This document shows, piece by piece, positions 25,715 through 33,181 of a stretch of 64,000 bases of DNA; position 1 is the stretch's first letter; each line of letters opens with the position of its first letter. Both the position numbers and the translations under genes were made by a program. Source of the DNA: Planctomycetota bacterium (GTDB taxonomy: Bacteria; Planctomycetota; UBA1135; UBA2386); contig JACKIC010000004.1 of assembly GCA_020638655.1 (NCBI GenBank), forward strand, positions 248,001 to 312,000. The letters are read 5' to 3'. Below the pieces are notes generated by a model, which had not been told where the DNA came from, made no database searches, and saw nothing but the letters and a program-made list of their open reading frames with translations.

Positions 25715-27034
25715 TCAGGCCAGCAGCATGCGGTAGGGCTGCTCGAGGCAATCCTTGATCACGTTCATCCAGCGCGCGCCGGTGGCGCCGTCGACGATGC
25801 GGTGGTCGATCGAGACCGACAGGTACATCTTCTTGCCGATCACGATCTGGCCGTTCTTGACGACCGGCGTCTCCTTGATCGCGTGCACGCCGAGGATCGC
25901 GACCTCGGGGAAGTTGATCACGGGCGTCGCGAACAGGCCGCCGATGTTGCCGGCGTTGGTGATCGTGAAGGTGCCGCCGGTGAGGTCGTCGACCGTGACC
26001 TTGCCCTCGCGCGTGCGCGCCGCGAGGTCCTGCAGGTCCTTGGCGAGCTCGCCGACCGACTTGCGGTCGACGTCCTTGATCACCGGCACGATCAGGCCGT
26101 TGTCGGTGTCGGTGGCGATGCCGAAGTTGAAGTACTTCTTCACCACCAGCTCCTGCGTCACCTCGTCGAGCGACGCGTTCATCATCGGGAACTCGCGCAT
26201 CGCGATGACGATGGCCTTCATGATGAACGGCAGGTAGGTGACGTTGACGCCCTTGTCGGCGAAGGCCTTCTTGGCGTCGCCGCGGATCTTCGCCAGGTCG
26301 GTGACGTCGATGTCGTCGACGTAGGTGAAGTGCGTGGCGGTGTACTTCGACCGCGTCATCGCCTCGGCGATCTTGCGGCGCAGGCCACGGAACGGCACGC
26401 GCTCCTCGGTGCGGCCGGCAGGCGCGGGCGGGATCGCGATCGGCGTGAAGCGCGCCGCGCCGGTGCCGGCGGTCGCGGCGACGGCCGCGGCGGGGCGGCC
26501 GCCGGCAGCGAGGTCGTCGTTGGTGATGCGGCCGCGCGGGCCGGTCGGCTGCACCTGGTTCAGGTCGATGCCGAGTTCGCGGGCGCGGCGGCGCGTCGCG
26601 GGCGCGGCGAGCACCTTGCCCGGGCTCGACTGCACGAACGCGACCGCGGCGGCCGGTGCCGGCGCGGGCGCGGCGGGCTTGGGCGCGGCGGCCGGGATCG
26701 CGACGGGCTTGGCCGCGGCGGGCGCGGGCGCGGCCGGCGCGGGCGCGGCGGGTGCCGCCGCGGGCGCGGGTGCCGCGGCCTCGCCGCCGGCGGCGCCGGC
26801 GTCGATCACCGCGATGACGCTGCCCACCGGCACCACGTCACCTTCCTTGCAGCGCAGTTCGGCGATGACGCCGGTGAAGGGCACCGTGATCGTCACGGTG
26901 GCCTTGTCGGTCATCACCTCGACGAACTCGTCCTCTTCCTTGACCGCCTGGCCGGCCTTGACCTTCCAGCTGACGATCTCGCCTTCGGCGATGCCTTCGC
27001 CGATGTCCGGGAGTTTGAATTCCTTCTTTGCCAT
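25715..27034 (-). CDS. 2-oxoacid dehydrogenase E2, dihydrolipoyl acyltransferase
   Basis: 439 aa. One lipoyl domain (residues 1-80; lipoylated K44 in EVMTDKATVTI), an Ala/Pro-rich swinging linker (80-135), a peripheral-subunit-binding domain (about 143-178, APATRRRARELGIDLNQV, then GRITNDDL), a second linker and the trimer-forming catalytic domain with the active site DHRIVDG (H411, D415) and KMYLSVSID before it. It carries acyl groups from E1 to CoA. The EVMTDKAT lipoyl site is shared by branched-chain and many bacterial pyruvate complexes, so the substrate is not settled. No E3 gene is present in the window. Confidence 0.93.
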   Translation of the reverse strand: MAKKEFKLPDIGEGIAEGEIVSWKVKAGQAVKEEDEFVEVMTDKATVTITVPFTGVIAELRCKEGDVVPVGSVIAVIDAGAAGGEAAAPAPAAAPAAPAPAAPAPAAAKPVAIPAAAPKPAAPAPAPAAAVAFVQSSPGKVLAAPATRRRARELGIDLNQVQPTGPRGRITNDDLAAGGRPAAAVAATAGTGAARFTPIAIPPAPAGRTEERVPFRGLRRKIAEAMTRSKYTATHFTYVDDIDVTDLAKIRGDAKKAFADKGVNVTYLPFIMKAIVIAMREFPMMNASLDEVTQELVVKKYFNFGIATDTDNGLIVPVIKDVDRKSVGELAKDLQDLAARTREGKVTVDDLTGGTFTITNAGNIGGLFATPVINFPEVAILGVHAIKETPVVKNGQIVIGKKMYLSVSIDHRIVDGATGARWMNVIKDCLEQPYRMLLA

Positions 27035-27100
27035 GTTCGTGATTCGTGGGGGATTCGGTGTCGGGGGGCGAGCCGGCGGCGCGCGATGGCCGCCGTTTGC

Positions 27101-28117
27101 TCACCAGACGAAGGTCTTCTCGATGCCGGCGAGCACGCGCTTGCCGTCGGGCATGTAGAGGTGTTCGAGGGTGTAGGGGAACGGCGTGTCGAAGCCGGCG
27201 ACGCGCACGATCGGGCCTTCGAGGTACTCGATGCACTTCTCGGCGATCAGGGCCGACAGCTCGGCGCCGTAGCCGCAGGTCTTGGGCGCCTCGTAGACGA
27301 CGACGCAGCGGCCGGTCTTCTTGACCGACTCGAGCACCGTGGCCTCGTCGAGCGGCACCAGCGTGCGCAGGTCGACGATCTCGACGCTGCGGCCCATCGC
27401 CTCGGCCTCCTTGGCGGCCTGCTCGCACACGGGCACCATCGCGCCGTAGCACAGCAGCGTCACGTCGGTGCCCTCGCGGGCGATGCGCGCCTTGCCGATC
27501 GGCACCACGTGCTCGCCGAGCGGCACCTCACCCTTGGCGTGGCGGTAGAGCGCCTTGGGCTCGAGGAACATCACCGGGTCCTCGTCGCGGATCGCGCTGA
27601 TCAAGAGGCCCTTGGCGTCGGCCGGCGTGCTCGGGATCACGACCTTGAGGCCCGGGGTGTGGCAGAAGTAGGCCTCGCTCGACTGGCTGTGGTAGTGGCC
27701 GCCGCGAATGCCGCCGCCGTACGGCGAGCGGATCACCATCGGGCACGTGTACTCGCCGCCGCTGCGGTAGCGCATCTTCGCGGCTTCGCTGACGATCTGG
27801 TCGAACGCCGGGTAGATGAAGTCGAGGAACTGGATCTCGGTGATCGGGCGCATGCCATAGACGGCCATGCCGACGCCCGCGCCGATGATGCCGCACTCGG
27901 ACAGCGGCGTGTCGAAGCAGCGCTGCTCGCCGAACTCGTCCTGCAGGCCCATCGTGGTGCCGAACACGCCGCCCTTCTTGCCGACGTCCTCGCCGAACAC
28001 GACGACGCGGTCGTCGTTGCGCATCTCGGTGCGCATCGCGTCCGTGATCGCCTCGAGCAGCGTCATCACCTTGGTGCCGGGCGTGGCTTCGCCGGTCTTC
28101 GCTTGGGTTGCAGTCAT
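27101..28117 (-). CDS. 2-oxoacid dehydrogenase E1 beta subunit
   Basis: 338 aa from ATG 28117 (MTATQAKTGEATPGTKVM); an upstream in-frame start at 28207 lies in non-coding-looking sequence. Typical E1 beta: MTLLEAITDAMRTEMRNDDRVVVFGEDVGKKGGVFG, RCFDTPLSECGIIGAGVGMA, FLDFIYPAFDQIVSEAAKMRYRS, MVIRSPYGGG and the HSQSSEAYF His/Ser segment near the active site. It completes the E1 heterotetramer with an E1 alpha chain. It is the only E1 beta in the window, with one E1 alpha upstream (28218) and one downstream (24420). Confidence 0.94.
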   Translation of the reverse strand: MTATQAKTGEATPGTKVMTLLEAITDAMRTEMRNDDRVVVFGEDVGKKGGVFGTTMGLQDEFGEQRCFDTPLSECGIIGAGVGMAVYGMRPITEIQFLDFIYPAFDQIVSEAAKMRYRSGGEYTCPMVIRSPYGGGIRGGHYHSQSSEAYFCHTPGLKVVIPSTPADAKGLLISAIRDEDPVMFLEPKALYRHAKGEVPLGEHVVPIGKARIAREGTDVTLLCYGAMVPVCEQAAKEAEAMGRSVEIVDLRTLVPLDEATVLESVKKTGRCVVVYEAPKTCGYGAELSALIAEKCIEYLEGPIVRVAGFDTPFPYTLEHLYMPDGKRVLAGIEKTFVW

Positions 28118-28217
28118 GGCAGGTCTCGCAAAGTGGTGCGCCGTGCGCGGCGCGGATGTTTGTCCGGTTGGCTGTGCCGTCGGCGCCGCGTCGGGCGCCG
28201 CCCTCACAGCAGGAAGA

Positions 28218-29330
28218 TCACAGCGGGAAGAAGCCGACCTCGGCGCCGACGCCGCCCTTCTCCATCAGGTCGTGAAGCTGCTGGCGCTGCTCCTTGAGCT
28301 GGGGCGTGAGGTTCATGTAGACGTCGTCGAACAGCGTCTCGGGGCCCGGGTTCGGCAGCGCCTCGGCCGCCTTGACCGCCGCGGCGATCTCGGCCTTGGC
28401 GCCCTCGACGCACTCGGTCTCGAACGCCTCGTTCCAGAGCTTCTTGTGCTTGAGGTACTGCTGGAAGCGCGCGATCGGGTCCTTCTTCTTCCAGGCCTCG
28501 AACTCCTTGGCGTCGCGGTAGCGCGCGGCGTCGTCCGAGCTGCTGTGCGAGGCGATGCGGTAGGTGACGGTCTCGACGAGCGTCGGGCCCTCGCCGCGGC
28601 GCGCGCGCTCGACCGCCTCCTTGCAGACGCGGTAGACGGCGAGGATGTCGTTGCCGTCGACGCGCACGCCGGGCATGCCGTAGGCCTCGGCCTTGATCGC
28701 CATCGACTCGCTGGCGGTCTGCTTGCCGCTCGGCACCGAGATCGCCCAGCCGTTGTTCTCGCAGATGAACACCACCGGCGCCTTGTAGACGGCGGCGAAG
28801 TTGAGGCCGGTGTGGAAGTCGTTGCTGCTGGTGCCGCCGTCGCCGCAGAAGGTCATGAACACCGTGTCGTCGCCGCGGATCTTCGCGGCCATGCCGGCGC
28901 CCGCGGCCTGCGTCAGCTGCGTGCCGATCGGCGAGCTGATCGAGACGAAGTTGGCCTCGCGGAAGCTGTAGTGCACCGGCATCTGCCGGCCCTTGCTGGT
29001 GTCGCCCGAGTTGCCGAACCACTCGCTGACGACCTTCTGCAGCGGGATCTCGCGCAGCAGCAGGATGCCGGGCTGGCGGTAGGCGGGGAACAGCCAGTCG
29101 CTGTCGGCGAGCGCGAACGCGGCGCCGAGGTGCGACGCCTCCTGGCCCGTCGACTGCAGGTAGAAGCCGATGCGTCCCTGGCGCTGCAGCGCCAGGCCGC
29201 GGTCGTCGAGCTGCCGCGTCGCGACCATCAGCCGGTACAGCTTCTTGAGCTGTTCGGCGGACAGGTTGGGGTCCTTGCCCTTCTGGGCCTTGCCGTCCTT
29301 GTCGAGGATCGAGACGAGTTCGAGGGTCAT
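28218..29330 (-). CDS. 2-oxoacid dehydrogenase E1 alpha subunit (first copy)
   Basis: 370 aa, normal family length, no N-terminal extension. Marks: LDDRGLALQRQGRIGFYLQSTGQEA, TPP site GDGGTSSNDFHTG (GDG 163-165) ending ENNGWAISVP (NN 192-193), and YRIASHSSSDDAARYR. It starts inside an ATGA overlap with lipA, 100 bases before E1 beta. Compared with the copy at 24420 it shares the motif order and the C-terminal TPQLKEQ segment but differs at most other positions, so the duplication is not recent. It is the copy best placed for matched translation with E1 beta. Confidence 0.93.
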   Translation of the reverse strand: MTLELVSILDKDGKAQKGKDPNLSAEQLKKLYRLMVATRQLDDRGLALQRQGRIGFYLQSTGQEASHLGAAFALADSDWLFPAYRQPGILLLREIPLQKVVSEWFGNSGDTSKGRQMPVHYSFREANFVSISSPIGTQLTQAAGAGMAAKIRGDDTVFMTFCGDGGTSSNDFHTGLNFAAVYKAPVVFICENNGWAISVPSGKQTASESMAIKAEAYGMPGVRVDGNDILAVYRVCKEAVERARRGEGPTLVETVTYRIASHSSSDDAARYRDAKEFEAWKKKDPIARFQQYLKHKKLWNEAFETECVEGAKAEIAAAVKAAEALPNPGPETLFDDVYMNLTPQLKEQRQQLHDLMEKGGVGAEVGFFPL

Positions 29331-30307
29331 GGGTGGTTCGACTCCAACGGGGTCGTGTCGGTCGTGGCCGCGCGCGCGGCGTCGAGCGCGCGACGCTGCC
29401 GCAGCATGCCGGCGATGTAGAACTCCGCCGCCTTGTAGCTCGAGCGGACCAGCGGTCCGGAGGCGACGTAGAGGAAGCCCTTCTTGAGCGCGCGCTGCTC
29501 GAGCGCGGCGAACCGCGCCGGCGTGACGTGCTCCTTGACGGGCAGGTGCTTGATCGTCGGCCGCAGATACTGGCCGAACGTGACCACGTCGACGCCGTAC
29601 TCACGCAGGTCGTCCATCGCCTGGTCGACCTCGCGCTCGGTCTCGCCGAGGCCGAGCATCAAGGACGACTTGGTGACGATGTCGGGCTGCAGCTGCTTGG
29701 CGGTGCGCAGCGTCTGCAGCGACCGCACGTAGCCGCAGCGGTGGTCGCGCACGCGCGGCGTGAGGCGCAGCACCGTCTCGATGTTGTGCGCGTAGACGTC
29801 GGGTTTGCCGGCGAGCACGCGCGCGATCATCTGTTCGGTCGTGAACTCGTCGTTGGCGAGCCAGTCGCCGACCAGCGCCTCGACCAGCATCTCGGGGTTG
29901 CGGCGCTTGATCGCGGCGATCGTCTGCGCGACGTGGTCGGCGCCGCCGTCGGGCAGGTCGTCGCGGTCGACCATCGTCAGCACCACGTACTTGAGGCCCA
30001 TCGCCACGCACGATTCGGCGACCTTCTCGGGCTCGTCGGCGTCGACCGGCGTGCCCTGGCTGTGCGTCTTGACCGCGCAGAACCGGCAGCCGCGCGTGCA
30101 GGTGTCGCCGAGCACCATGAACGTCGCCGTGCCGCCAGCCCAGCACTCGCCCATGTTCGGGCAGCGGGCCTCTTCGCAGACCGTGTGCAGCCCCCGGTCG
30201 CGCAGCACCTTCTCGAGCCGGGCGACGGTCGGGCCCTGCGGCAGCGGCACCTTGAGCCAGTCGGGCTTGGTGCCTGGAGTGATGCGCTTGTGGGGGATCG
30301 AGGACAT
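29327..30307 (-). CDS. lipA: Lipoyl synthase (radical SAM)
   Basis: 326 aa from ATG 30307 (MSSIPHKRITPGTKPDWLK). Both iron-sulfur sites are complete: the auxiliary cluster CEEARCPNMGEC (C44, C49, C55) with the C-terminal ligand serine in VRSSYKAAEF, and the radical-SAM cluster CTRGCRFC (C70, C74, C77). It inserts two sulfurs into octanoyl groups on E2 lipoyl domains. It heads the dehydrogenase operon, which matches need: the E2 product at 25715 is its substrate. No lipB is present nearby. The only upstream regulatory candidate is a small dyad at about 30413. Confidence 0.97.
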   Translation of the reverse strand: MSSIPHKRITPGTKPDWLKVPLPQGPTVARLEKVLRDRGLHTVCEEARCPNMGECWAGGTATFMVLGDTCTRGCRFCAVKTHSQGTPVDADEPEKVAESCVAMGLKYVVLTMVDRDDLPDGGADHVAQTIAAIKRRNPEMLVEALVGDWLANDEFTTEQMIARVLAGKPDVYAHNIETVLRLTPRVRDHRCGYVRSLQTLRTAKQLQPDIVTKSSLMLGLGETEREVDQAMDDLREYGVDVVTFGQYLRPTIKHLPVKEHVTPARFAALEQRALKKGFLYVASGPLVRSSYKAAEFYIAGMLRQRRALDAARAATTDTTPLESNHP

Positions 30308-30412
30308 GGCGCTTGGAGAACGGCGCGCGGGGTCTGGCCCGGGTTCGCGGCAGCGACCGGCGAGGAGGCGGGCAAGATAGGGATCGACGCCGCCGATGGC
30401 CAATTAGATACC

Positions 30413-30425
30413 TTGGAGTATCCAA
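30413..30425. promoter_or_regulatory. Short dyad upstream of lipA operon
   Basis: TTGGAGTATCCAA is a perfect 5-bp inverted repeat with a 3-base centre. It overlaps a second dyad, GATAC with GTATC. It lies about 106 bases upstream of the lipA start, in a patch clearly richer in A and T than its surroundings. This makes it a candidate operator or promoter part; no convincing -35/-10 pair was found. Confidence 0.3.
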
Positions 30426-30512
30426 CCGGCCTGGCGCGGCGACGGGCGCCGTTCGGAACCCGCGGGTCCGCCTGCCCCGGCCCCCAGAACAGCCGGTGCA
30501 TGGTATGTAAAG

Positions 30513-32183
30513 CTATTCATCGTAATCGGTAACGAATCGATTGGACGCCCGGCCCAGGAGTTCGGTCAGCGGCAGCAGGCGCTGCGTCGGCCGCTTCGCT
30601 GACTCGCGGGCCGGCCGCCGCCGCCGCGGCTTGCGGGTGCTCAGCTGCTGGAACTCGACCTGCCGGTAGCTCGGCACGAAGTAACCCTGGAAGGTCGGCA
30701 CGTCGGCGAGCTGCAGGGTCGCGGGGCGGCCGAGCACCGGGTGTTCGCGCGGCATGCGGATCTCGTCGGCGCAGTAGACGCGGCGCTCGATCGGGAACGG
30801 CACCCGCGGCAGCCGGCAGGCGGTCATGGTGCCCGCGGCGCGGCTGGCGGCTTCGGCGTCTTCGACGGTGACGCCGGGGAAGTAGATGCGGCTGCCGAAG
30901 CCGACCGAGATCGCGCCGGCGTCGGCGCCGTAGAGCCCGTGCAGCTGCCCGAGCCCCTGCACCGCCGCGACGATGCCGACGCGGCGCGAGCGCAGCGTGT
31001 TCAGGTAGACCGGCATGCGCGGCAGCGCGCCGATCGCCGATGCGAACTCGTCGATGACCACCGACACCGGAAAGCGCAGCCGGCCGTCGCGGCGCGCGTC
31101 GGCCGCGGCGATGGCGCGGTCGAGCAGCTGCTGCACGAGCAGGTTGAGGATCGGTCGGTAGCGGTCGATGCGCGCTTCGCTCGCCTGGATCACCAGCACG
31201 CCCGGCGTGCGGAACAGCCGGTCGAGGTCGAGCTCGTCGCGGGACAGCACCTCACACAGCTGTGGGTCGTGCAGGGCCAGGAGCCGCATGCCCGTGTCGG
31301 CGAGGCAGGTCTCGGCGTTGTGGCTGCCGCTTTCGAGGAAGGCCGCGAAACGCCGCGCGCCGTGGTTGCGCAGCCAGATCAGCAGTTCGGGCCGCGGCAG
31401 CTGCACGATCTCGAGCACGCGCGGCAGCGTCGCGGTCTCGCACGGATCGTGCGACAGACCGACCAGCACGTCGGTGATCAACTCGATCGAGATGTTGCGC
31501 CAGAACGGGCTGTCGTTCGAGCTGCGGTTCTCGCTGGCCATCACCAGCGAGGTCGCGATCGCCAGCGCCTCGTCGCGGCGCAGGTCGGGCCGCACCGGGT
31601 TCCAGCCGAGTCCCGCGTCGGCGTCGCCGAGGTTCAGCAACCAGGTGCCCCTGCGCCGGCCGTGGCGCGCGGCGAGTTGGCGGATGGTGTGGTACTGGTC
31701 GCCCTTGGGGTCGAACACCACCACGGTTCGTCGGGCGTCGGCGAGCAGGCTCGAGATCAGCGGCAGCACCACCTGCGTGGTCTTGCCCGCGCCGGGCGGG
31801 CCGATCAGCAGCAGGTGCCGGTCGAGCAGGTGTTGACCGAGCAGCAGTCGTCCCGGCAGCAGCAGGTTGCGCGGCGCGTGGTCGTGCGCGAAGAGGCCCC
31901 AGAACTCGGGCATCGCGATCTCGTGGGGGCGCAGCCCGACGCGCGAGTCGCGGCGGCCCTGCATGGTCACGACGCGGCTCAGTTCGCGGCGCCGCAGGCG
32001 GCATGAGGCCCCGAACAGCGCGTGGTCGCTCGCGCCGACGAACGGCGGCAGGAACTCGTGGTCGGTGAGGAATCCGTAGTCGAAGCCCAGGTGGCTGGGG
32101 ATCTCCACGGCGGGCTGCGGCGTGGTCTTGGGAAGGAGCGAATCGCGCGGAGGTTCGCGGTCGGGCAGTTCTTGGTCGATCAT
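30513..32183 (-). CDS. Orphan TraG/VirD4-like coupling ATPase
   Basis: 556 aa from ATG 32183 (MIDQELPDREPP). Walker A LLIGPPGAGKTTQ (128-135) and a strand VVVFDPKGDQYHTIRQLA after it are typical of type IV coupling proteins, which place a conserved DPKG/S at this spot. Walker B is VSVVIDEFASAIG (D378, E379), followed by LNTLRSRRVGIVAAVQGLGQL, the sensor-type Gln region of TraG/TraD. It would pump DNA or protein. N-terminal TM helices, normal in VirD4, are not seen, so it is soluble or membrane-recruited. No relaxase, VirB genes or integrase are nearby. Possible roles: relic of a conjugative element, or a DNA pump used in another process. Confidence 0.8.
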   Translation of the reverse strand: MIDQELPDREPPRDSLLPKTTPQPAVEIPSHLGFDYGFLTDHEFLPPFVGASDHALFGASCRLRRRELSRVVTMQGRRDSRVGLRPHEIAMPEFWGLFAHDHAPRNLLLPGRLLLGQHLLDRHLLLIGPPGAGKTTQVVLPLISSLLADARRTVVVFDPKGDQYHTIRQLAARHGRRRGTWLLNLGDADAGLGWNPVRPDLRRDEALAIATSLVMASENRSSNDSPFWRNISIELITDVLVGLSHDPCETATLPRVLEIVQLPRPELLIWLRNHGARRFAAFLESGSHNAETCLADTGMRLLALHDPQLCEVLSRDELDLDRLFRTPGVLVIQASEARIDRYRPILNLLVQQLLDRAIAAADARRDGRLRFPVSVVIDEFASAIGALPRMPVYLNTLRSRRVGIVAAVQGLGQLHGLYGADAGAISVGFGSRIYFPGVTVEDAEAASRAAGTMTACRLPRVPFPIERRVYCADEIRMPREHPVLGRPATLQLADVPTFQGYFVPSYRQVEFQQLSTRKPRRRRPARESAKRPTQRLLPLTELLGRASNRFVTDYDE

Positions 32184-32670
32184 CGGCGTGGTCGAGGCGA
32201 GGTGTCGTGCATGGATGCCCAACGCAGTTCCCCCGGCGAGACGACCGGGGTACGGATCCCTCCCCTGCAGCCACGTGGCTGTCGATGACGAGTTGCTCGC
32301 GCGGTCGTGAGGCGCGAGCGCGGCGACGAGGTGGGAGCCACGCTGGGTGTGGCGGCGGCTCGCCTCGCCCTCTAGCAAACCGCGAACGCGATGTGCAAGT
32401 GGGCGCGCGGCGTCGGTGCTCGCGCGGGCGGGTCTCGCGGTCGCAAGTGCGCGGTGAAGTGTTGAGGACAACTGTTCGCGCGCCGCGCCGTTGCGGCGCT
32501 GCGCGGCGGTGCCTCGCGCGCGCGGCGGCGCACTTACGAAGGTCGCAGTCCGCGGTCGAAATCGCGCGATCTTCGCGCGGTGAGAGGCCCCGGATCGCAC
32601 CGCAGCTGCCTCGATCCGCGCGCGTTCGCGACGACCCCCAACTTGTTGTGGTGCCCGCGGTCGGTGCCGT
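32184..32670. other. 487-base intergenic region upstream of the TraG-like gene
   Basis: No convincing gene on either strand, although one long minus-strand frame is open through part of it. It holds two possible structures: a 6-bp stem, CCCCGG (32231-32236) with CCGGGG (32245-32250), and a 14-base palindrome at 32268. The rest is CG-rich sequence with many CGCG runs. The promoter of the TraG-like gene should lie here. Confidence 0.6.
32268..32281. promoter_or_regulatory. Perfect 14-base palindrome, candidate operator
   Basis: CAGCCACGTGGCTG reads the same on both strands and lies 85 bases upstream of the TraG-like start. A 14-base perfect palindrome in the promoter region suggests a dimeric regulator site. 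Alone, it is weak evidence. Confidence 0.35.
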
Positions 32671-33144
32671 TCAGAACGTGCCCGTGATCGCCACCGTGAA
32701 CGCCGGTTGGTTCGCGCCGTAGGTCGCGGCCTGCACCGACAGCGTCGTGCCGATCGGCAGTCCGTGCGGCGCGGTGAAGGACATCGTCTGCAGTCCGGGC
32801 GGGCACGACAGGCACGGCGTGGTCTGCGTCAAGAGGCCGAACATCACCGTGACCACGGGTGCATCGAGGATCAGGCCGTTGCCGAGCGGCGGGATCGGGA
32901 TGCACTGGTTGGCTCCCGTCGAGGCGAACAGGCCGAACAGCGCCTGCTGGTCGCCCCAGATCGTCAGCGTGATCGTGTCGCCCGAGACCGCGGCGACCGG
33001 CAGGTTGGTGCAACTCGGCACGAAACTGCGCGTCGAGGCGCCGAGCGTTCCGGTCCAGGAGAGGCCCGGGCCGGCGAACTGCGCGGGCGCGGCGGTGACC
33101 AGGCCCGTGATCATGAGCAGCGTCGCGGTGATGCGGTGGTGCAT
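32671..33144 (-). CDS. Small secreted beta-rich protein of unknown function
   Basis: 157 aa from ATG 33144, supported by a strong GAGGAG ribosome site at 33151-33156, six bases upstream. Signal peptide MHHRITATLLMITGLVTAAPAQ. The mature part is rich in Gly, Thr and Val, with four cysteines (CTN, CIPIPPLGNG, CLSC) that could make two disulfides. It ends in strands (MSFTAPHGLPIGTTLSVQ, PAFTVAITGTF) like a cell-surface immunoglobulin-like or lectin domain. Proteins ending this way form large paralogous sets in some deep-branching planctomycetes, as far as I recall; this is not tested here. It lies 37 bases downstream of the large hydrolase on the same strand. Confidence 0.7.
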   Translation of the reverse strand: MHHRITATLLMITGLVTAAPAQFAGPGLSWTGTLGASTRSFVPSCTNLPVAAVSGDTITLTIWGDQQALFGLFASTGANQCIPIPPLGNGLILDAPVVTVMFGLLTQTTPCLSCPPGLQTMSFTAPHGLPIGTTLSVQAATYGANQPAFTVAITGTF

Positions 33145-33181
33145 GGTGGTCTCCTCGGTCGTGGGGGCAGGACCGCCGAGT

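Noticed and set aside
32184..32600. N-terminal extension of the TraG-like protein to 32600
   Set aside because: The added residues are Arg/Ala/Thr-rich and motif-poor, and the region contains palindromes typical of a promoter; the ATG at 32183 is the better start.
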